A stretch of 64,000 bases of DNA. Origin: Plantactinospora endophytica (lineage in GTDB: Bacteria > Actinomycetota > Actinomycetes > Mycobacteriales > Micromonosporaceae). A program made the position numbers and the translations under genes. A model generated the notes under the pieces. It was not told the origin of the DNA and did not search any database. It was given only the letters and a program-made list of their open reading frames with translations. The DNA lies in NCBI RefSeq assembly GCF_016862915.1, contig NZ_BONW01000012.1:124001-188000 (forward strand), in the 5' to 3' direction. This document shows, in pieces, positions 16,365 through 26,079 of the stretch; the first letter of the stretch is position 1; the number at the start of each line of letters is the position of its first letter.

Positions 16365-18038
16365 ATGCGCCCCACCCTCGCCCGCCGGCTGCTCGCCGCG
16401 CTGGCCACGGCGACGCTGGTCGCCGGCGGCACCGCCGGCTGCGGCGACGACGGCGACCGGTCCACCGACGCCGAGGGCAAGATCATCAATGTCTTCTCGG
16501 GGGCGAACGCCGGATTCGTGCCGAACTTCAACCCGTTCTCCCAGAACAGCGTCGCCGGCACGATGAGCGTGCTCTACGAGGCGCTGCTCTACTTCAACGG
16601 CGCCCGGGCCGACGACGTGCAGCCGCAGCTCGCCACCGGGTACGAGTTCGCCGACAACGGCCGGCGGCTGAACTTCACCATCCGGGAGGGGGTGAAGTGG
16701 AGCGACGGGAAGCCGTTCTCGGCCGAGGACGTGGCCTTCACCTTCACGCTGATCAAGGACAACCCGAAGCTCAACCAGAACGGCCTGCCGATCGTCGAGG
16801 CGGTGGCCACCGACCCGACCCACGTCACGCTCACCTTCAGCCAGGGCGTCTACACCCGGCTGAACCTGATCGCCGGCCGGACCTGGATCGTGCCGAAGCA
16901 CATCTGGTCGACCATCGCCGACCCGTCCGCGTACACCAACGAGAAGCCGGTCGGCACCGGCGCGTTCACGGTCGCCTCGTTCAGCCAGCAGAACTACGTC
17001 TTCGAACGCAATCCGAACTACTGGGAGAGCGGCAAGCCGAAGATCAGGGGGATGCGGTTCCACCAGTTCGCCAGCGCGGACAGCGCGATCGCGGCACTCG
17101 CCGCCGGGCAGCTCGACTGGGCCGGCTCGTTCATCGCCGACATCGACAAGCAGTACGTCAGCAAGGACCCGGAGCACAACAAGTACCTCAACGAGTCGCA
17201 GCTCTACCTGACGAACCTGATCCCGAACCTGGACCGGGCGCCGTTCGACAGCGGCGCCGTCCGTAGGGCGATCAGCCTCGCCCTGGACCGCGACCAGATC
17301 ATCAGGCTGGCCTTCTCCGGCTACGGCAAGGAGGCCAGCCCGGCCCAGTTGCCCCGGCCGCTCTGGGACGACTACATCAAACCGGAGTACAAGGACCGCA
17401 AGCTGGAGTTCGACCCGGCCCGGGCCGAGCAGACCCTCCAGGCCGACGGCTGGGCCAAGGGCGCCGACGGGGTCTACGCCAAGGCCGGCCGCCGGCTGTC
17501 GTTCACGGTCAAGGTGGTGCAGGGATACAACGACTACATCTCCGCGTTGCAGATCATGGGCCAGTCGCTGAAGTCGGTCGGCATCGAGATGAAGACCCAG
17601 GAGGTCTCGTTCACCGCCTTCTCCACCGACCAGCAGACCGGCGACTTCGACGTGATCATCACGAACCTCTACAGCGAGGGAACCGCGTACTCCTGGTACA
17701 GCCGGGCGTTCGCCAGCAAGACCACCGCCCCGCTCGGGCAGCAGGCCGGCTCCAACTACGGCCGGTTCCGTAACGCCGCCGTCGACGCCGCCCTGCTGGC
17801 GATGGAGAACACCCCGCCGGACCAGCGGGACGCGATCCGGGAACACCTGTTCAAGATCCAGGACGTGATCGTCGAGGAGTTGCCGTACATCCCGATCCAG
17901 CAGTCCAGTTCGTTGATCGAGTACCGCACCGAGAACATCGGCAACTTCCCGACCGAGCAGAACCACTACGCGCTGACCACCCCGTACAACGGTCCGGACA
18001 TGGGGATCGTGGCCAAGAACCTCACCCCGGCCGGCTGA
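16365..18038 (+). CDS. Peptide/nickel-type ABC transporter substrate-binding lipoprotein (SBP family 5)
   Basis: This 557-residue extracellular binding protein has a signal peptide with twin arginines ([18 protein letters not shown]) and a lipobox-like TAGC, so the mature protein would start at a lipid-anchored cysteine (about residue 26). The SBP_bac_5 hallmarks follow: [46 protein letters not shown] and [12 protein letters not shown]. The C-terminal LPYIPI is also typical. ATG at 16365 is preceded by GGGAGG (16354-16359). It is the first of five tightly packed genes of a complete importer. The substrate is probably an oligopeptide, but family 5 proteins also bind sugars and other solutes. 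Confidence 0.93.
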   Translation: MRPTLARRLLAALATATLVAGGTAGCGDDGDRSTDAEGKIINVFSGANAGFVPNFNPFSQNSVAGTMSVLYEALLYFNGARADDVQPQLATGYEFADNGRRLNFTIREGVKWSDGKPFSAEDVAFTFTLIKDNPKLNQNGLPIVEAVATDPTHVTLTFSQGVYTRLNLIAGRTWIVPKHIWSTIADPSAYTNEKPVGTGAFTVASFSQQNYVFERNPNYWESGKPKIRGMRFHQFASADSAIAALAAGQLDWAGSFIADIDKQYVSKDPEHNKYLNESQLYLTNLIPNLDRAPFDSGAVRRAISLALDRDQIIRLAFSGYGKEASPAQLPRPLWDDYIKPEYKDRKLEFDPARAEQTLQADGWAKGADGVYAKAGRRLSFTVKVVQGYNDYISALQIMGQSLKSVGIEMKTQEVSFTAFSTDQQTGDFDVIITNLYSEGTAYSWYSRAFASKTTAPLGQQAGSNYGRFRNAAVDAALLAMENTPPDQRDAIREHLFKIQDVIVEELPYIPIQQSSSLIEYRTENIGNFPTEQNHYALTTPYNGPDMGIVAKNLTPAG

Positions 18039-18047
18039 GCCGCCCCG

Positions 18048-19031
18048 ATGGGCTACCTGCGGCGCAAGGCGCTGTTCTACCTGGTCGCGGTCTGGGCGGC
18101 GGTCACCCTCAACTTCCTCATCCCCCGGCTGATCAAGGGCAACCCGGTCGACGCCGTACTGGCCAAGACGCAGAACATGACCCCGATGTCGCCGGAGGCC
18201 CGGCGGGCCCTGGAGTTGCAGTTCGGGGTCTCCGACGACCCGCTCTGGCAGCAGTACCTCGGCTACCTCGGCAACCTGCTGCGCGGCGAGTTCGGGCTGT
18301 CGGTCGCCTACTATCCGACCCCGGTGTCGAAGGTGCTCAGCCAGAGCCTGCCGTGGACGGTGGTGATGGTCGGCATCGCCACCGTACTCAGCGTGCTGCT
18401 CGGGATCGCGTTGGGCACCCTGGCCGGCTGGCGGCGCGGCACCTGGCTCGACGCGCTGGTGCCGACCACCACCTTCCTGGCCGCGATCCCGTACTTCTGG
18501 CTCGCCCTGGTGCTGCTCTGGCTGCTCGGCGGGGTGCTGGGCTGGTTTCCGCTGAACAGCGGCTACAGCTACGAGACCACCATCGGGTTCAACTGGCCGT
18601 TCCTGCGCAGCGCCGTCCACCACGGGATCCTGCCGGCGGCGTCGATCGTGGTCGCCTCGGTCGCCGGCTGGCTGCTCGGGATGCGCAACATGATGGTCTC
18701 CACGATGGCCGAGGACTACGTGCTGACCGCCGAGGCCAAGGGGCTGCGGCCACGCCGCATCATGATCCAGTACGCGGCCCGCAACGCCGTACTGCCCAGC
18801 GTGGCCGGGTTCGCCATCACCCTCGGCTTCGTGGTCAGCGGCTCCATCGCCACCGAGATCGTCTTCTCCTATCCCGGTGTCGGGATGAACCTGGTCGCCG
18901 CCGTCGCCAACGCCGACTATCCGCTGTTGCAGGGCATCTTCCTGGTCATCTCGCTGGCCGTGCTCGGCGCCAACTTCGTCGTCGACCTGCTCTACGCGCT
19001 GATCGACCCGCGTACCCGGCAGGCCGGCTGA
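18048..19031 (+). CDS. ABC transporter permease, DppB/OppB type
   Basis: This 327-residue inner-membrane subunit has about six hydrophobic helices. The N-terminal LFYLVAVWAAVTLNFLIPRL is typical of DppB-like proteins. The EAA loop that docks with the ATPase reads DYVLTAEAKGLRPRRIMIQYAARN, quoted here in part around residues 222-245. It begins 10 bases after the binding-protein stop, and its TGA shares one base with the ATG of the next permease, indicating translational coupling. Confidence 0.92.
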   Translation: MGYLRRKALFYLVAVWAAVTLNFLIPRLIKGNPVDAVLAKTQNMTPMSPEARRALELQFGVSDDPLWQQYLGYLGNLLRGEFGLSVAYYPTPVSKVLSQSLPWTVVMVGIATVLSVLLGIALGTLAGWRRGTWLDALVPTTTFLAAIPYFWLALVLLWLLGGVLGWFPLNSGYSYETTIGFNWPFLRSAVHHGILPAASIVVASVAGWLLGMRNMMVSTMAEDYVLTAEAKGLRPRRIMIQYAARNAVLPSVAGFAITLGFVVSGSIATEIVFSYPGVGMNLVAAVANADYPLLQGIFLVISLAVLGANFVVDLLYALIDPRTRQAG

Positions 19032-19954
19032 TGGCGACCGTCGAGACGCAGCGCGACGTCACCGGCGACGTCGTACCCGGGGTGGTGGTGCCGGACCGCC
19101 GGCCCCGCTGGCGCGGCCTGCTGCGCTCCCGCAAGCTGGCGTCCGGGCTGGCGATCGTCGGGTTCTTCGCCGTGGTCGCGGTGCTCGGCCCGCTGCTGGT
19201 CGGCGACCCGAACCTGGTCAGCGACGACCGGCTGCTCGCCCCGTCGGCCGAACACCTGCTCGGCACCACCACCACCGGCCAGGACGTGTTCCGGCAGCTC
19301 GTCGCCGCCACCCGGGGCTCGATGCTGGTCGGCCTGGTCGTCGGGCTGCTGGCCACCGTGGTCTCGGTGCTGGTCGGGGTACTCGGCGGCTACGCCGGCG
19401 GACACGCCGACGAGAGCCTCTCGCTGGTCAGCAACGTCTTCCTGGTGCTGCCCGGCCTGCCGCTGGTGGTGCTGATCACCGACTACGTGCAGACCCGGGG
19501 CGCCCTGGCGATCGCGCTGATCGTCTCGATCACCGCGTGGGCCGGGTCGGCCCGGGTGCTGCGGGCCCAGACGCTGTCGCTGCGGTCCCGCGACTACGTC
19601 GACGCGGCCCGGGTCAGCGGCGAACCGGGCTGGCGGATCGTCACCTTCGAGATCCTGCCGAACCTGCTGCCGCTGATCGCCGCCCAGTTCGTCTTCGCGG
19701 TCGTCGGCGGCATCCTCACCGAGGCGGCGCTGGCCTTCCTCGGCCTCGGCGGCTCCGGGTCGTGGGGCACGATGCTCTACTTCGCACAGAACTCGCAGGC
19801 GCTGTCCCAGGGCGCCTGGTGGTGGTTCGTGCCGCCGGGGCTGTGCATCGCGCTGGTCGGGGCCGGACTCGCGCTGATCAACTTCAGTCTCGACGAACTG
19901 ATCAACCCGAGGCTGCGGGTGCCCCGCCGCCCCCGACGGACCGGACCGGCATGA
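19031..19954 (+). CDS. ABC transporter permease, DppC/OppC type
   Basis: This 307-residue second permease has a cytoplasmic N-terminal tail, a first helix around LASGLAIVGFFAVVAVLGPLL and the LLGTTTTGQDVFRQL segment that is nearly universal in DppC proteins. The EAA loop reads DYVDAARVSGEPGWRIV. LAFLGLG and SWGTML are further OppC hallmarks. Start ATG 19031 overlaps the stop of the first permease by one base, and its own stop overlaps the next ATG by four (ATGA). Confidence 0.92.
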   Translation: MATVETQRDVTGDVVPGVVVPDRRPRWRGLLRSRKLASGLAIVGFFAVVAVLGPLLVGDPNLVSDDRLLAPSAEHLLGTTTTGQDVFRQLVAATRGSMLVGLVVGLLATVVSVLVGVLGGYAGGHADESLSLVSNVFLVLPGLPLVVLITDYVQTRGALAIALIVSITAWAGSARVLRAQTLSLRSRDYVDAARVSGEPGWRIVTFEILPNLLPLIAAQFVFAVVGGILTEAALAFLGLGGSGSWGTMLYFAQNSQALSQGAWWWFVPPGLCIALVGAGLALINFSLDELINPRLRVPRRPRRTGPA

Positions 19955-21051
19955 CCCTCGACAGCACGCCCGGCACCGACGTGGTGCTCTCCGTCCGCGA
20001 CCTGAGCGTCGTCTACGACGGCGCCGATCCGGTACGCGCGGTCCGGGGCGTCAGCTTCGACCTGGCCCGGGGCGAGGTGCTCGGCATCGCCGGCGAGAGC
20101 GGCTGCGGCAAGTCCACCCTCGCGTACGCGGTCACCCGGCTGCTCAAGCCGCCCGGCCGGGTCGCCTCCGGCCAGGTGCTGTTCCGTCCCGCCGACGGCC
20201 CGCCGGTCGACCTGTCGACGCTGCACGGCGAGGCGCTGCGCCGGTTCCGCTGGAACCGGGTCGCGATGGTCTTCCAGGGCGCGATGAACGCCCTCAACCC
20301 GGTGCTGTCGGTACGCCGGCAACTCGCCGACGTCTTCACCGCGCACCGCCCCGAACTGCGCCGCGCCGAGCGGGAGGACCGCTGCCGGGAACTGCTCGAC
20401 CTGGTCGGGATCGGCCCGGAGCGGCTGTCGTCGTACCCGCACGAACTCTCCGGCGGGATGCGCCAGCGGGTGCTGATCGCGATGGCGATGGCGCTGCGCC
20501 CCGACGTGGTGGTGATGGACGAGCCGACCACCGCGCTGGACGTGGTGGTGCAGCGCGACATCCTGACCGAGATCGACCGGCTCCGGGCCCGGTTCGGCTT
20601 CGCGGTCGTGTTCATCACCCACGACCTGTCCCTACTGCTGGAGATCAGCGACCGGCTGGCCGTCATGTACGGCGGCCGGATCGTCGAGTACGGCCGCGCC
20701 GCCGACCTGCACACCGCCGCGCACCACCCGTACACGGTCGGGCTGTTGCGCTCCTTCCCCCGGCTGCGTGGCGAGCGGACGGTGCTGCACGGTATTCCCG
20801 GCAGCCCGCCGGACCTGTCCCGGCCCCCGGCCGGCTGCGCGTTCACGGCCCGCTGCCCGTACGCCTTCGACGACTGCCACCACACCGACCCGGCGCTGCT
20901 GACCGCCCACACCACCGGGCCGACCACCCGGGCCGCCTGCCTGCACTACGACCCGGCGGTACGCCCCGACGGCCCGCCCGAGGCGCTCCACGCCGGCCGG
21001 TTCGACCCCGACCCGGGCCCCGCGCCGTCGACCGGAGGTGCCGGGCGATGA
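19951..21051 (+). CDS. Oligopeptide-type ABC transporter ATP-binding protein (OppD/DppD-like)
   Basis: This 366-residue ATPase has Walker A GESGCGKST, a Q-loop followed by MNALNPV, signature LSGGMRQR, Walker B VVVMDEPTTALD and the switch histidine in FITHDLS. The C-terminal extension contains CAFTARCPYAFDDC, the cysteine-rich oligopeptide-ABC domain that binds an iron-sulphur cluster in some relatives. It is the first of two ATPases expected to form the heterodimer that powers this importer. The start overlaps the previous stop by 4 bp. Confidence 0.93.
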   Translation: MTLDSTPGTDVVLSVRDLSVVYDGADPVRAVRGVSFDLARGEVLGIAGESGCGKSTLAYAVTRLLKPPGRVASGQVLFRPADGPPVDLSTLHGEALRRFRWNRVAMVFQGAMNALNPVLSVRRQLADVFTAHRPELRRAEREDRCRELLDLVGIGPERLSSYPHELSGGMRQRVLIAMAMALRPDVVVMDEPTTALDVVVQRDILTEIDRLRARFGFAVVFITHDLSLLLEISDRLAVMYGGRIVEYGRAADLHTAAHHPYTVGLLRSFPRLRGERTVLHGIPGSPPDLSRPPAGCAFTARCPYAFDDCHHTDPALLTAHTTGPTTRAACLHYDPAVRPDGPPEALHAGRFDPDPGPAPSTGGAGR

Positions 21052-22013
21052 GCATTCTGACCGTCAGCCACCTCAGCAAACACTTCCCGCTGCGGGACGG
21101 GCGGCACCGCCGCACCCTGCGGGCGGTCGACGACGTCTCCTTCGAACTGCGGTCCGGGCAGACGGTGGCGCTGGTCGGCGAGAGCGGCAGCGGCAAGTCG
21201 ACGATCGCCCGGATGCTGGTCCGGCTGACCCGGCCGACGGCCGGCGAGATCCGGCTCGACGGCACGCCGGTCGCCACCGGCCGCCGGGCGGTCCGCCGCT
21301 ACCGCCGGGACGTGCAGATGGTCTTCCAGGATCCGTTCGCGTCGCTGAACCCGGCGCACACCGTCGAATACCACCTGCGCCGCCCACTGCGCCTGCACGG
21401 CGTCGCCAGCGGTACCGCCGACGTCCGGGCGGCCGTGCACGACCTGCTGACCCGGGTCAACCTCACTCCGGCCGACCAGGTCGCCCGGCGGCTGCCGCAC
21501 GAACTCTCCGGCGGGCAGCGCCAGCGGGTGGCGATCGCCCGCGCGCTGGCGCCCCGGCCCCGGATCCTGCTCGCCGACGAGCCGGTGTCGATGCTCGACG
21601 TGTCGATCCGACTGGAGATCCTGAACCTGGTCGACCGGCTCAAGCGGGAGGAGGAACTGGCCGTCCTGTACGTCACCCACGACCTGGCCACCGCCCGCTA
21701 CTTCGCCTCCTCGATCATGGTGTTGTACCGGGGCCAGGTGGTGGAGTCCGGCCCGAGCGACGAGGTGATCCTGCGTCCGGCGCACCCGTACACCCAACTG
21801 CTGGCGTCGGCGGCGCCGGACCCGGGCAGCCCGCGTACGGCGGCACCGGGCGGGATGCGGGCACTGCGCGGCGGGCAGCAGCCGGCCACCGGCAGCGGCG
21901 GCTGCCTGTTCCGGGACCGCTGCCCCGCCGCGATGGACGTCTGCCGCACCGAGGTACCGGAGTTCCCGGTCGCCGCCGGGCACATGGCCCGCTGTTGGCT
22001 GCGCCAGCCCTGA
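21048..22013 (+). CDS. Oligopeptide-type ABC transporter ATP-binding protein (OppF/DppF-like)
   Basis: This 321-residue second ATPase shows Walker A GESGSGKST, FQDPFASLNP, signature LSGGQRQR, Walker B ILLADEPVSMLD and the switch in YVTHDLA. The C-terminal GCLFRDRCPAAMDVC matches the oligo_HPY cysteine motif. It is the last gene of the operon and starts inside the stop of its partner (ATGA). An exporter operon on the other strand ends 42 bp downstream, convergent with it. Confidence 0.93.
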   Translation: MSILTVSHLSKHFPLRDGRHRRTLRAVDDVSFELRSGQTVALVGESGSGKSTIARMLVRLTRPTAGEIRLDGTPVATGRRAVRRYRRDVQMVFQDPFASLNPAHTVEYHLRRPLRLHGVASGTADVRAAVHDLLTRVNLTPADQVARRLPHELSGGQRQRVAIARALAPRPRILLADEPVSMLDVSIRLEILNLVDRLKREEELAVLYVTHDLATARYFASSIMVLYRGQVVESGPSDEVILRPAHPYTQLLASAAPDPGSPRTAAPGGMRALRGGQQPATGSGGCLFRDRCPAAMDVCRTEVPEFPVAAGHMARCWLRQP

Positions 22014-22055
22014 CCGGTCAGCCCTCGCCGCCGGCCCGCCCGTGGTGCGCGCCGG

Positions 22056-22847
22056 TCACCGGGTGGGCTCGCGGTTGTAGAGCTTTCTGGCCCACAGGTA
22101 GCCGCCGAGGGCGATCAGGGCGCACCAGCCGATGGCGAGGATCGCGTTGTTGCCCATCGGGGTGCCCATCAGCAGCCCGCGCAGGGTTTCGATGAACGGG
22201 GTGAACGGCTGGTATTCGGCGAACCATCGCAGTCCAGCGGGCATCGAGTCGGTGGGGACGAATCCGCTGCCCATCATCGGCAGGATCATCAGCGGCGTCA
22301 GCATGTTGCTCGCGGCCGCGACGCTCCTGGCCACCATGGCCAGTGCGACCGACAGCCAGGTGAGCGCGAAGATGATCAGCACGATCACGCCGATCACGCC
22401 GAGCCATCCACCGAGGTCCGCGGTGGGCTGGAAACCCACCAGCAGTGCGACGCCGGTGACCATGGCCATGCTCAGCAGGGTCTGGGTCAGGCTGCCCAGC
22501 ACGTGGCCGGTGAGCACCGAGACCCGGGCGATGGCCATGGTGCGGAACCGGGCGACGATGCCCTCGGTCATGTCGATGGCCACCGAGATCGCGGTGCCCT
22601 GCGCCGCGGTGGCCGCGGTCATCAGGATGATGCCGGGGACGACGTAGTTCACGTAGGCGTCCCGGCCGCCCGACGACCCGCCGAGACCGCTGCCGAGGAT
22701 GCCGCCGAGGACGTAGACGAACAGCAGCAGGAAGATCACCGGAACCCCGGCGGCGGTGAGGGTGAGCGTCGGGTAGCGCAGCATGTGCCGCAACTGGCGG
22801 CGCAGCATGGTCGCCGAGTCGGTGAGGGCGTGGGTGGCGGTGCTCAT
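22056..22847 (-). CDS. ABC-2 type exporter permease (DrrB-like)
   Basis: This 263-residue membrane protein has six predicted helices, the usual daunorubicin-resistance DrrB layout. Recognisable segments are PVIFLLLFVYVLGG, YVVPGIILMTAATA and SGFVPTDSMPAGLRWFAEYQP, the last being the ABC-2 signature region before the final helices. Its ATG overlaps the stop of the ATPase gene by 4 bp, so the two are translationally coupled. It probably exports a hydrophobic drug or lipid-like compound. Confidence 0.92.
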   Translation of the reverse strand: MSTATHALTDSATMLRRQLRHMLRYPTLTLTAAGVPVIFLLLFVYVLGGILGSGLGGSSGGRDAYVNYVVPGIILMTAATAAQGTAISVAIDMTEGIVARFRTMAIARVSVLTGHVLGSLTQTLLSMAMVTGVALLVGFQPTADLGGWLGVIGVIVLIIFALTWLSVALAMVARSVAAASNMLTPLMILPMMGSGFVPTDSMPAGLRWFAEYQPFTPFIETLRGLLMGTPMGNNAILAIGWCALIALGGYLWARKLYNREPTR

Positions 22848-23806
22848 CGGGCGGGCTCCTGTTCCGCGACGGGGTTGCCGGTCAGAGCGAAGAAGACGTC
22901 GTCGAGATCGGGGGTGTGTACCTGGAGTTCGTCCACGGTGATCGAGACGCGGTCGAGCCGGTCCAGCAGCGCGCGCAACGACCGGACGTCGCCCTGGCCG
23001 GCGACCTGCAGGGTGAGTGCCTCGTCGTCGCGGGACACCACGTCCAGGGTCTGGGCCGCGTGGTCGTGGCCGCGTGCGTCGGTGAAGCGCAGCGTGATGT
23101 GGCCGCCGCCGACCTGCCGCTTGAGTTCCTCCGCCGTGCCCTGGGCGACGATCTTCCCCTGGTGCAGCACCGCGATCCGGTCGGCGAGTCGGTCGGCCTC
23201 GTCGAGGTACTGGGTGGTGAGGAAGATCGTCACGCCGTCGTCGGTCACCAGCCCGCGGATGATCTCCCACATCGTCCGTCTGCTGCGTGGGTCCAGCCCG
23301 GTGGTCGGCTCGTCGAGGAAGATCACCCGGGGGCGGCCGACCAGCGTCATCGCGAGGTCCAGGCGGCGGCGCATCCCACCGGAGTACGTCACCGCAGGCT
23401 TGCGGGCCGCGTCCACCAGGTCGAAGCGTGCCAGCAGGTCGGTGGCACACTGCCGCCGTTCCCGGCGGGGCAGGTGGTGCAGGTCGGCCATCAGCAGCAG
23501 GTTCTCCTCGCCGGTGAGGAAGCCGTCGACCGCGGAGAACTGGCCGGTGACACCGATCGCGGCACGGACCGCGTCCGGATCCCGGACCACGTCGTGGCCG
23601 GCGACCCGCATCTCCCCCGCGTCGGCGCGGATGAGCGTGGACAGGATCTGCACCATGGTGGTCTTGCCCGCGCCGTTCGGGCCGAGTAACGCGAAGACCG
23701 ATCCTGCGGGGATGTCGAGGTCGATGCCGTTCAGCACCACGTGGTCGCCGTACGCCTTGCGTACGGCAGTCGCCACGAGGGCGGGGTGATCGAGGTTCGT
23801 GGTCAT
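22844..23806 (-). CDS. ABC exporter ATP-binding protein (DrrA-like)
   Basis: This 320-residue ATPase shows Walker A GPNGAGKTT, signature YSGGMRRRLD, Walker B VIFLDEPTTGLD and switch LTTQYLDEADRLA. The DrrA-type C-terminal domain ends with DLDDVFFALTG. The ATG at 23806 is preferred because MTTNLDHPALVATAVRKAYG is a normal N terminus, while a longer frame runs into the operator region. It is transcribed divergently from the regulator at 24012 across a region with four copies of one octamer, so control by that regulator is likely. Confidence 0.93.
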   Translation of the reverse strand: MTTNLDHPALVATAVRKAYGDHVVLNGIDLDIPAGSVFALLGPNGAGKTTMVQILSTLIRADAGEMRVAGHDVVRDPDAVRAAIGVTGQFSAVDGFLTGEENLLLMADLHHLPRRERRQCATDLLARFDLVDAARKPAVTYSGGMRRRLDLAMTLVGRPRVIFLDEPTTGLDPRSRRTMWEIIRGLVTDDGVTIFLTTQYLDEADRLADRIAVLHQGKIVAQGTAEELKRQVGGGHITLRFTDARGHDHAAQTLDVVSRDDEALTLQVAGQGDVRSLRALLDRLDRVSITVDELQVHTPDLDDVFFALTGNPVAEQEPAR

Positions 23807-23858
23807 GGGTTTCGCTTCCGTCGACGAGCTCCGGACCTTCACAGCTCGGCAAAAATTA

Positions 23859-23977
23859 CGTTGCATACACCAATCCGTCAATCAGGACTAGGCGAAGCAA
23901 CTGCGTAGCCGCAGGTGAAGCGGGAGGAATCGTTGCATGGCGCCTGCCCGCTAATGCAACGGCGTTGCGTTGCATTA
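23859..23977. promoter_or_regulatory. Four CGTTGCAT boxes in the exporter/regulator intergenic region
   Basis: The octamer CGTTGCAT occurs at 23859-23866, 23931-23938 and 23968-23975, and inverted (ATGCAACG) at 23954-23961. The last two form a perfect 10-bp inverted repeat, TAATGCAACG and CGTTGCATTA, with a 6-base spacer (23952-23977). The region separates the divergent exporter operon and the HTH regulator, so these are probably that regulator's binding sites. Confidence 0.75.
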
Positions 23978-24011
23978 AGCTGGCTCCGACGTCGACAGCG
24001 GAGGATGTCCG

Positions 24012-24746
24012 ATGCCCGGTGACAGACTCACCCTCCAGGACCGGCGGCAGATCGCCGCGGGACTGCGCGAGGGACTGACCTACGCCGCCGTCGGCCGCCG
24101 CGTCGGCCGGCCAACCTCGACCGTCACCCGCGAGGTGGTGCGCAACGGCGGGCCGCGCGGCTACCACGCCGAGGCGGCCCACCAGGTCAGCACCCGACAC
24201 CCGCGCCAGCGCCGGACCGGTGCGCTGACAACGTCACCGGGAGGAGCCGACCTCGGCGGGCGCGATCCACGGCTCGTCGACGAGGTGGGCGCGCAGAGCA
24301 CGGAGCTGATGATCCAGGCCGGGCTCCCGCAGATGATGGCCAAGGTGCTCGCCGCGCTCTTCACCACCGACGGCGGCAGCCTCACCTCCGCGGAACTCGT
24401 ACGACGCCTGCACGTCAGTCCCGCCTCCGTCTCCAAGGCCATCGGCTACCTGGAAAACCAGGTACTCGTCAGACGCGAACGCGACCCCCACAGTCGCGCC
24501 GAGCGCTACGTCATCGACGACGACGTGGTGTTCCGATCCGTCATGGCCAGCGCGCGTAACCAGAACCAGATCGCCGAGGCTTGCGCGGCCGGAGCCCAGA
24601 AACTCGGCGCCACCACCCCCGCCGGTGCGCGACTGGAGAACACCAGCCAGTTCCTCCGTCACGTCGTCGACGACCTGGTCCGCTCGGCCGAGCACTGGCA
24701 CAAGGTCTACTCCAGCCGCCCCCGGAAGGCATCCGAAACCGACTGA
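24012..24746 (+). CDS. Transcriptional regulator: IS30-type HTH fused to a MarR/GbsR-like winged helix
   Basis: This 244-residue protein has two DNA-binding modules. Residues 5-45 (LTLQDRRQIAAGLREGLTYA, then GRPTSTVTREVVRNGG) match the HTH_38 domain of IS30-family transposases. Residues about 95-180 are a MarR/GbsR-type winged helix (LTSAELVRRLHVSPASVSKA, then LVRRERDPHSRAERY). There is no transposase catalytic domain. The gene diverges from a DrrAB-like exporter, and CGTTGCAT repeats lie between. It probably represses or senses a ligand for the exporter and controls itself. Confidence 0.85.
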   Translation: MPGDRLTLQDRRQIAAGLREGLTYAAVGRRVGRPTSTVTREVVRNGGPRGYHAEAAHQVSTRHPRQRRTGALTTSPGGADLGGRDPRLVDEVGAQSTELMIQAGLPQMMAKVLAALFTTDGGSLTSAELVRRLHVSPASVSKAIGYLENQVLVRRERDPHSRAERYVIDDDVVFRSVMASARNQNQIAEACAAGAQKLGATTPAGARLENTSQFLRHVVDDLVRSAEHWHKVYSSRPRKASETD

Positions 24747-24778
24747 CCCGACGCCGCCGGCCCGCGATGCGGCTCGGG

Positions 24779-25966
24779 TCAGGCCGGTACGGGGCTGGGC
24801 AGTTCGGCCTCGATGAGGTCGGCCGCCCGGTCGGCACCGGCCTGCTGCCGCACCCGGCGTCGGATCTCGGCGCACCGGGTCGCCACGTCGGCGTCGGAGG
24901 TCAGCGCCAGCAGCGCCTCCCGCAGGCCGTCGGCGGTGACCGTGTCGGACTCGACCACCCGGGCGATTCCGAGGGCGGCGAGCTGCTCGGCGTTGGCGAA
25001 CTGGTCGGCGGCCTGCGGTGCGGCGATCATCGGGGTACCGCAGTACAGGCCCTCGCTGCTGCCGCCCATCCCGGCGTGGGTCAGGAAGGCGTCGGCCTGC
25101 TCCAGGATCGCAAGCTGCGGCACCCAGGGATGCACCTCGACGGTGTCCGGTACGGCGCCGAGGTCGGCCGGGTCGACGTGCCGGCCGATCTGCAGCACGG
25201 TGTGCCAGCCGGGCAGGTCGGCGAAGGCGTCGACGCAGCGGCGGTAGAAGTCGGGGTGCCGGGTGAAGGCCGAACCGAGGGAGACCAGCAGTACCTTGTC
25301 GGCGGTGGCCGGGCGGGTCCAGGACCCCTGGGCGGACCGGTCGCCGAGCACGGGTCCGACGAAGCTGTAGACGCTCGGGTCGACCCGGTCCGCGTGCGGT
25401 TGCAACGCCTCGGGGATGAGCACGAGGCACCGCGCCGGCCGGCCCTGGAAGGCGACGCTGTCGGTCACCGACGACCCGTTCGCGGCCAGCCAGGCGGTGA
25501 ACCGCCGGTAGTAGTCGGCGCCGCGCGGGTCGGCGCGGATCGACTCGACGACCGGCGCCATCTCCTCCTCGTAGCCGGTCCAGGCCACGAAGGTCGGCGA
25601 GAGCTGGATCGCCGGGATGCCCCACTCCTCGCCGAGCAGCCGCGCCGGTGCGCCGGCGATGTCGTAGAGGAACAGGTCGGGGCGGTCGTCGGCGTATGCG
25701 CCGCGCAACTGCGGAAGCATGGCGATCGCGTCGTCGAGGAAGAGCGTGAGATGGTCGATCGGGTCGTCGCTCCACTCCTCGTCGGGGCCGGGCAGGGTCG
25801 ACGCGTACGGCTTGAGTTCCGCTCCGGCGCCCGCGACGACCTCGGCGAACGTCGGGGCGTTCGCGTACGTGACCCGGTGGCCCCGGGCCACCAGGGTGCG
25901 TACGACGTCCAGGCTCGGGTTGACGTGCCCGTGGGCCGGGATGCTGACCATGGCGATGTGGGACAC
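24779..25966 (-). CDS. Macrolide-type glycosyltransferase (GT1 family, MGT/OleD-like)
   Basis: This 395-residue cytoplasmic enzyme transfers a sugar from a nucleotide sugar, typically UDP-glucose, to a small lipophilic acceptor. The N-terminal acceptor domain starts [19 protein letters not shown], with the catalytic histidine in AHGHVNP. The C-terminal donor domain has [20 protein letters not shown] followed by [17 protein letters not shown], the GT1 signature. GTG at 25966 is preceded by GAGGAG. In actinomycetes this family often inactivates macrolides. It diverges from a TetR gene, and two AGACG-CGTCT operators lie between them, so induction by the substrate is likely. Confidence 0.92.
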   Translation of the reverse strand: MSHIAMVSIPAHGHVNPSLDVVRTLVARGHRVTYANAPTFAEVVAGAGAELKPYASTLPGPDEEWSDDPIDHLTLFLDDAIAMLPQLRGAYADDRPDLFLYDIAGAPARLLGEEWGIPAIQLSPTFVAWTGYEEEMAPVVESIRADPRGADYYRRFTAWLAANGSSVTDSVAFQGRPARCLVLIPEALQPHADRVDPSVYSFVGPVLGDRSAQGSWTRPATADKVLLVSLGSAFTRHPDFYRRCVDAFADLPGWHTVLQIGRHVDPADLGAVPDTVEVHPWVPQLAILEQADAFLTHAGMGGSSEGLYCGTPMIAAPQAADQFANAEQLAALGIARVVESDTVTADGLREALLALTSDADVATRCAEIRRRVRQQAGADRAADLIEAELPSPVPA

Positions 25967-25987
25967 GGTTCTCCTCGGATGAAATGA

Positions 25988-26004
25988 CGAGACGCAGCGT
26001 CTCG
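25988..26004. promoter_or_regulatory. TetR-type operator in the glycosyltransferase leader
   Basis: This is a perfect 17-bp palindrome with arms CGAGACGC and GCGTCTCG around a central A. It sits 22 bp upstream of the glycosyltransferase GTG, where a bound repressor would block its promoter. It shares the core AGACG-N3-CGTCT with a second site at 26046-26058. Confidence 0.75.
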
Positions 26005-26045
26005 CCTCTTCCGCCAAGGTTGCCGTGCGCCGGCCCACCCTGTCA

Positions 26046-26058
26046 AGACGGATCGTCT
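26046..26058. promoter_or_regulatory. Second TetR-type operator, upstream of tetR
   Basis: AGACG-GAT-CGTCT has the same arms and 3-bp centre as the operator 56 bp away. It lies 22 bp before the TetR start codon (26080), consistent with autoregulation. Confidence 0.7.
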
Positions 26059-26079
26059 CGTCTCGGTTAAGGTGAACCC

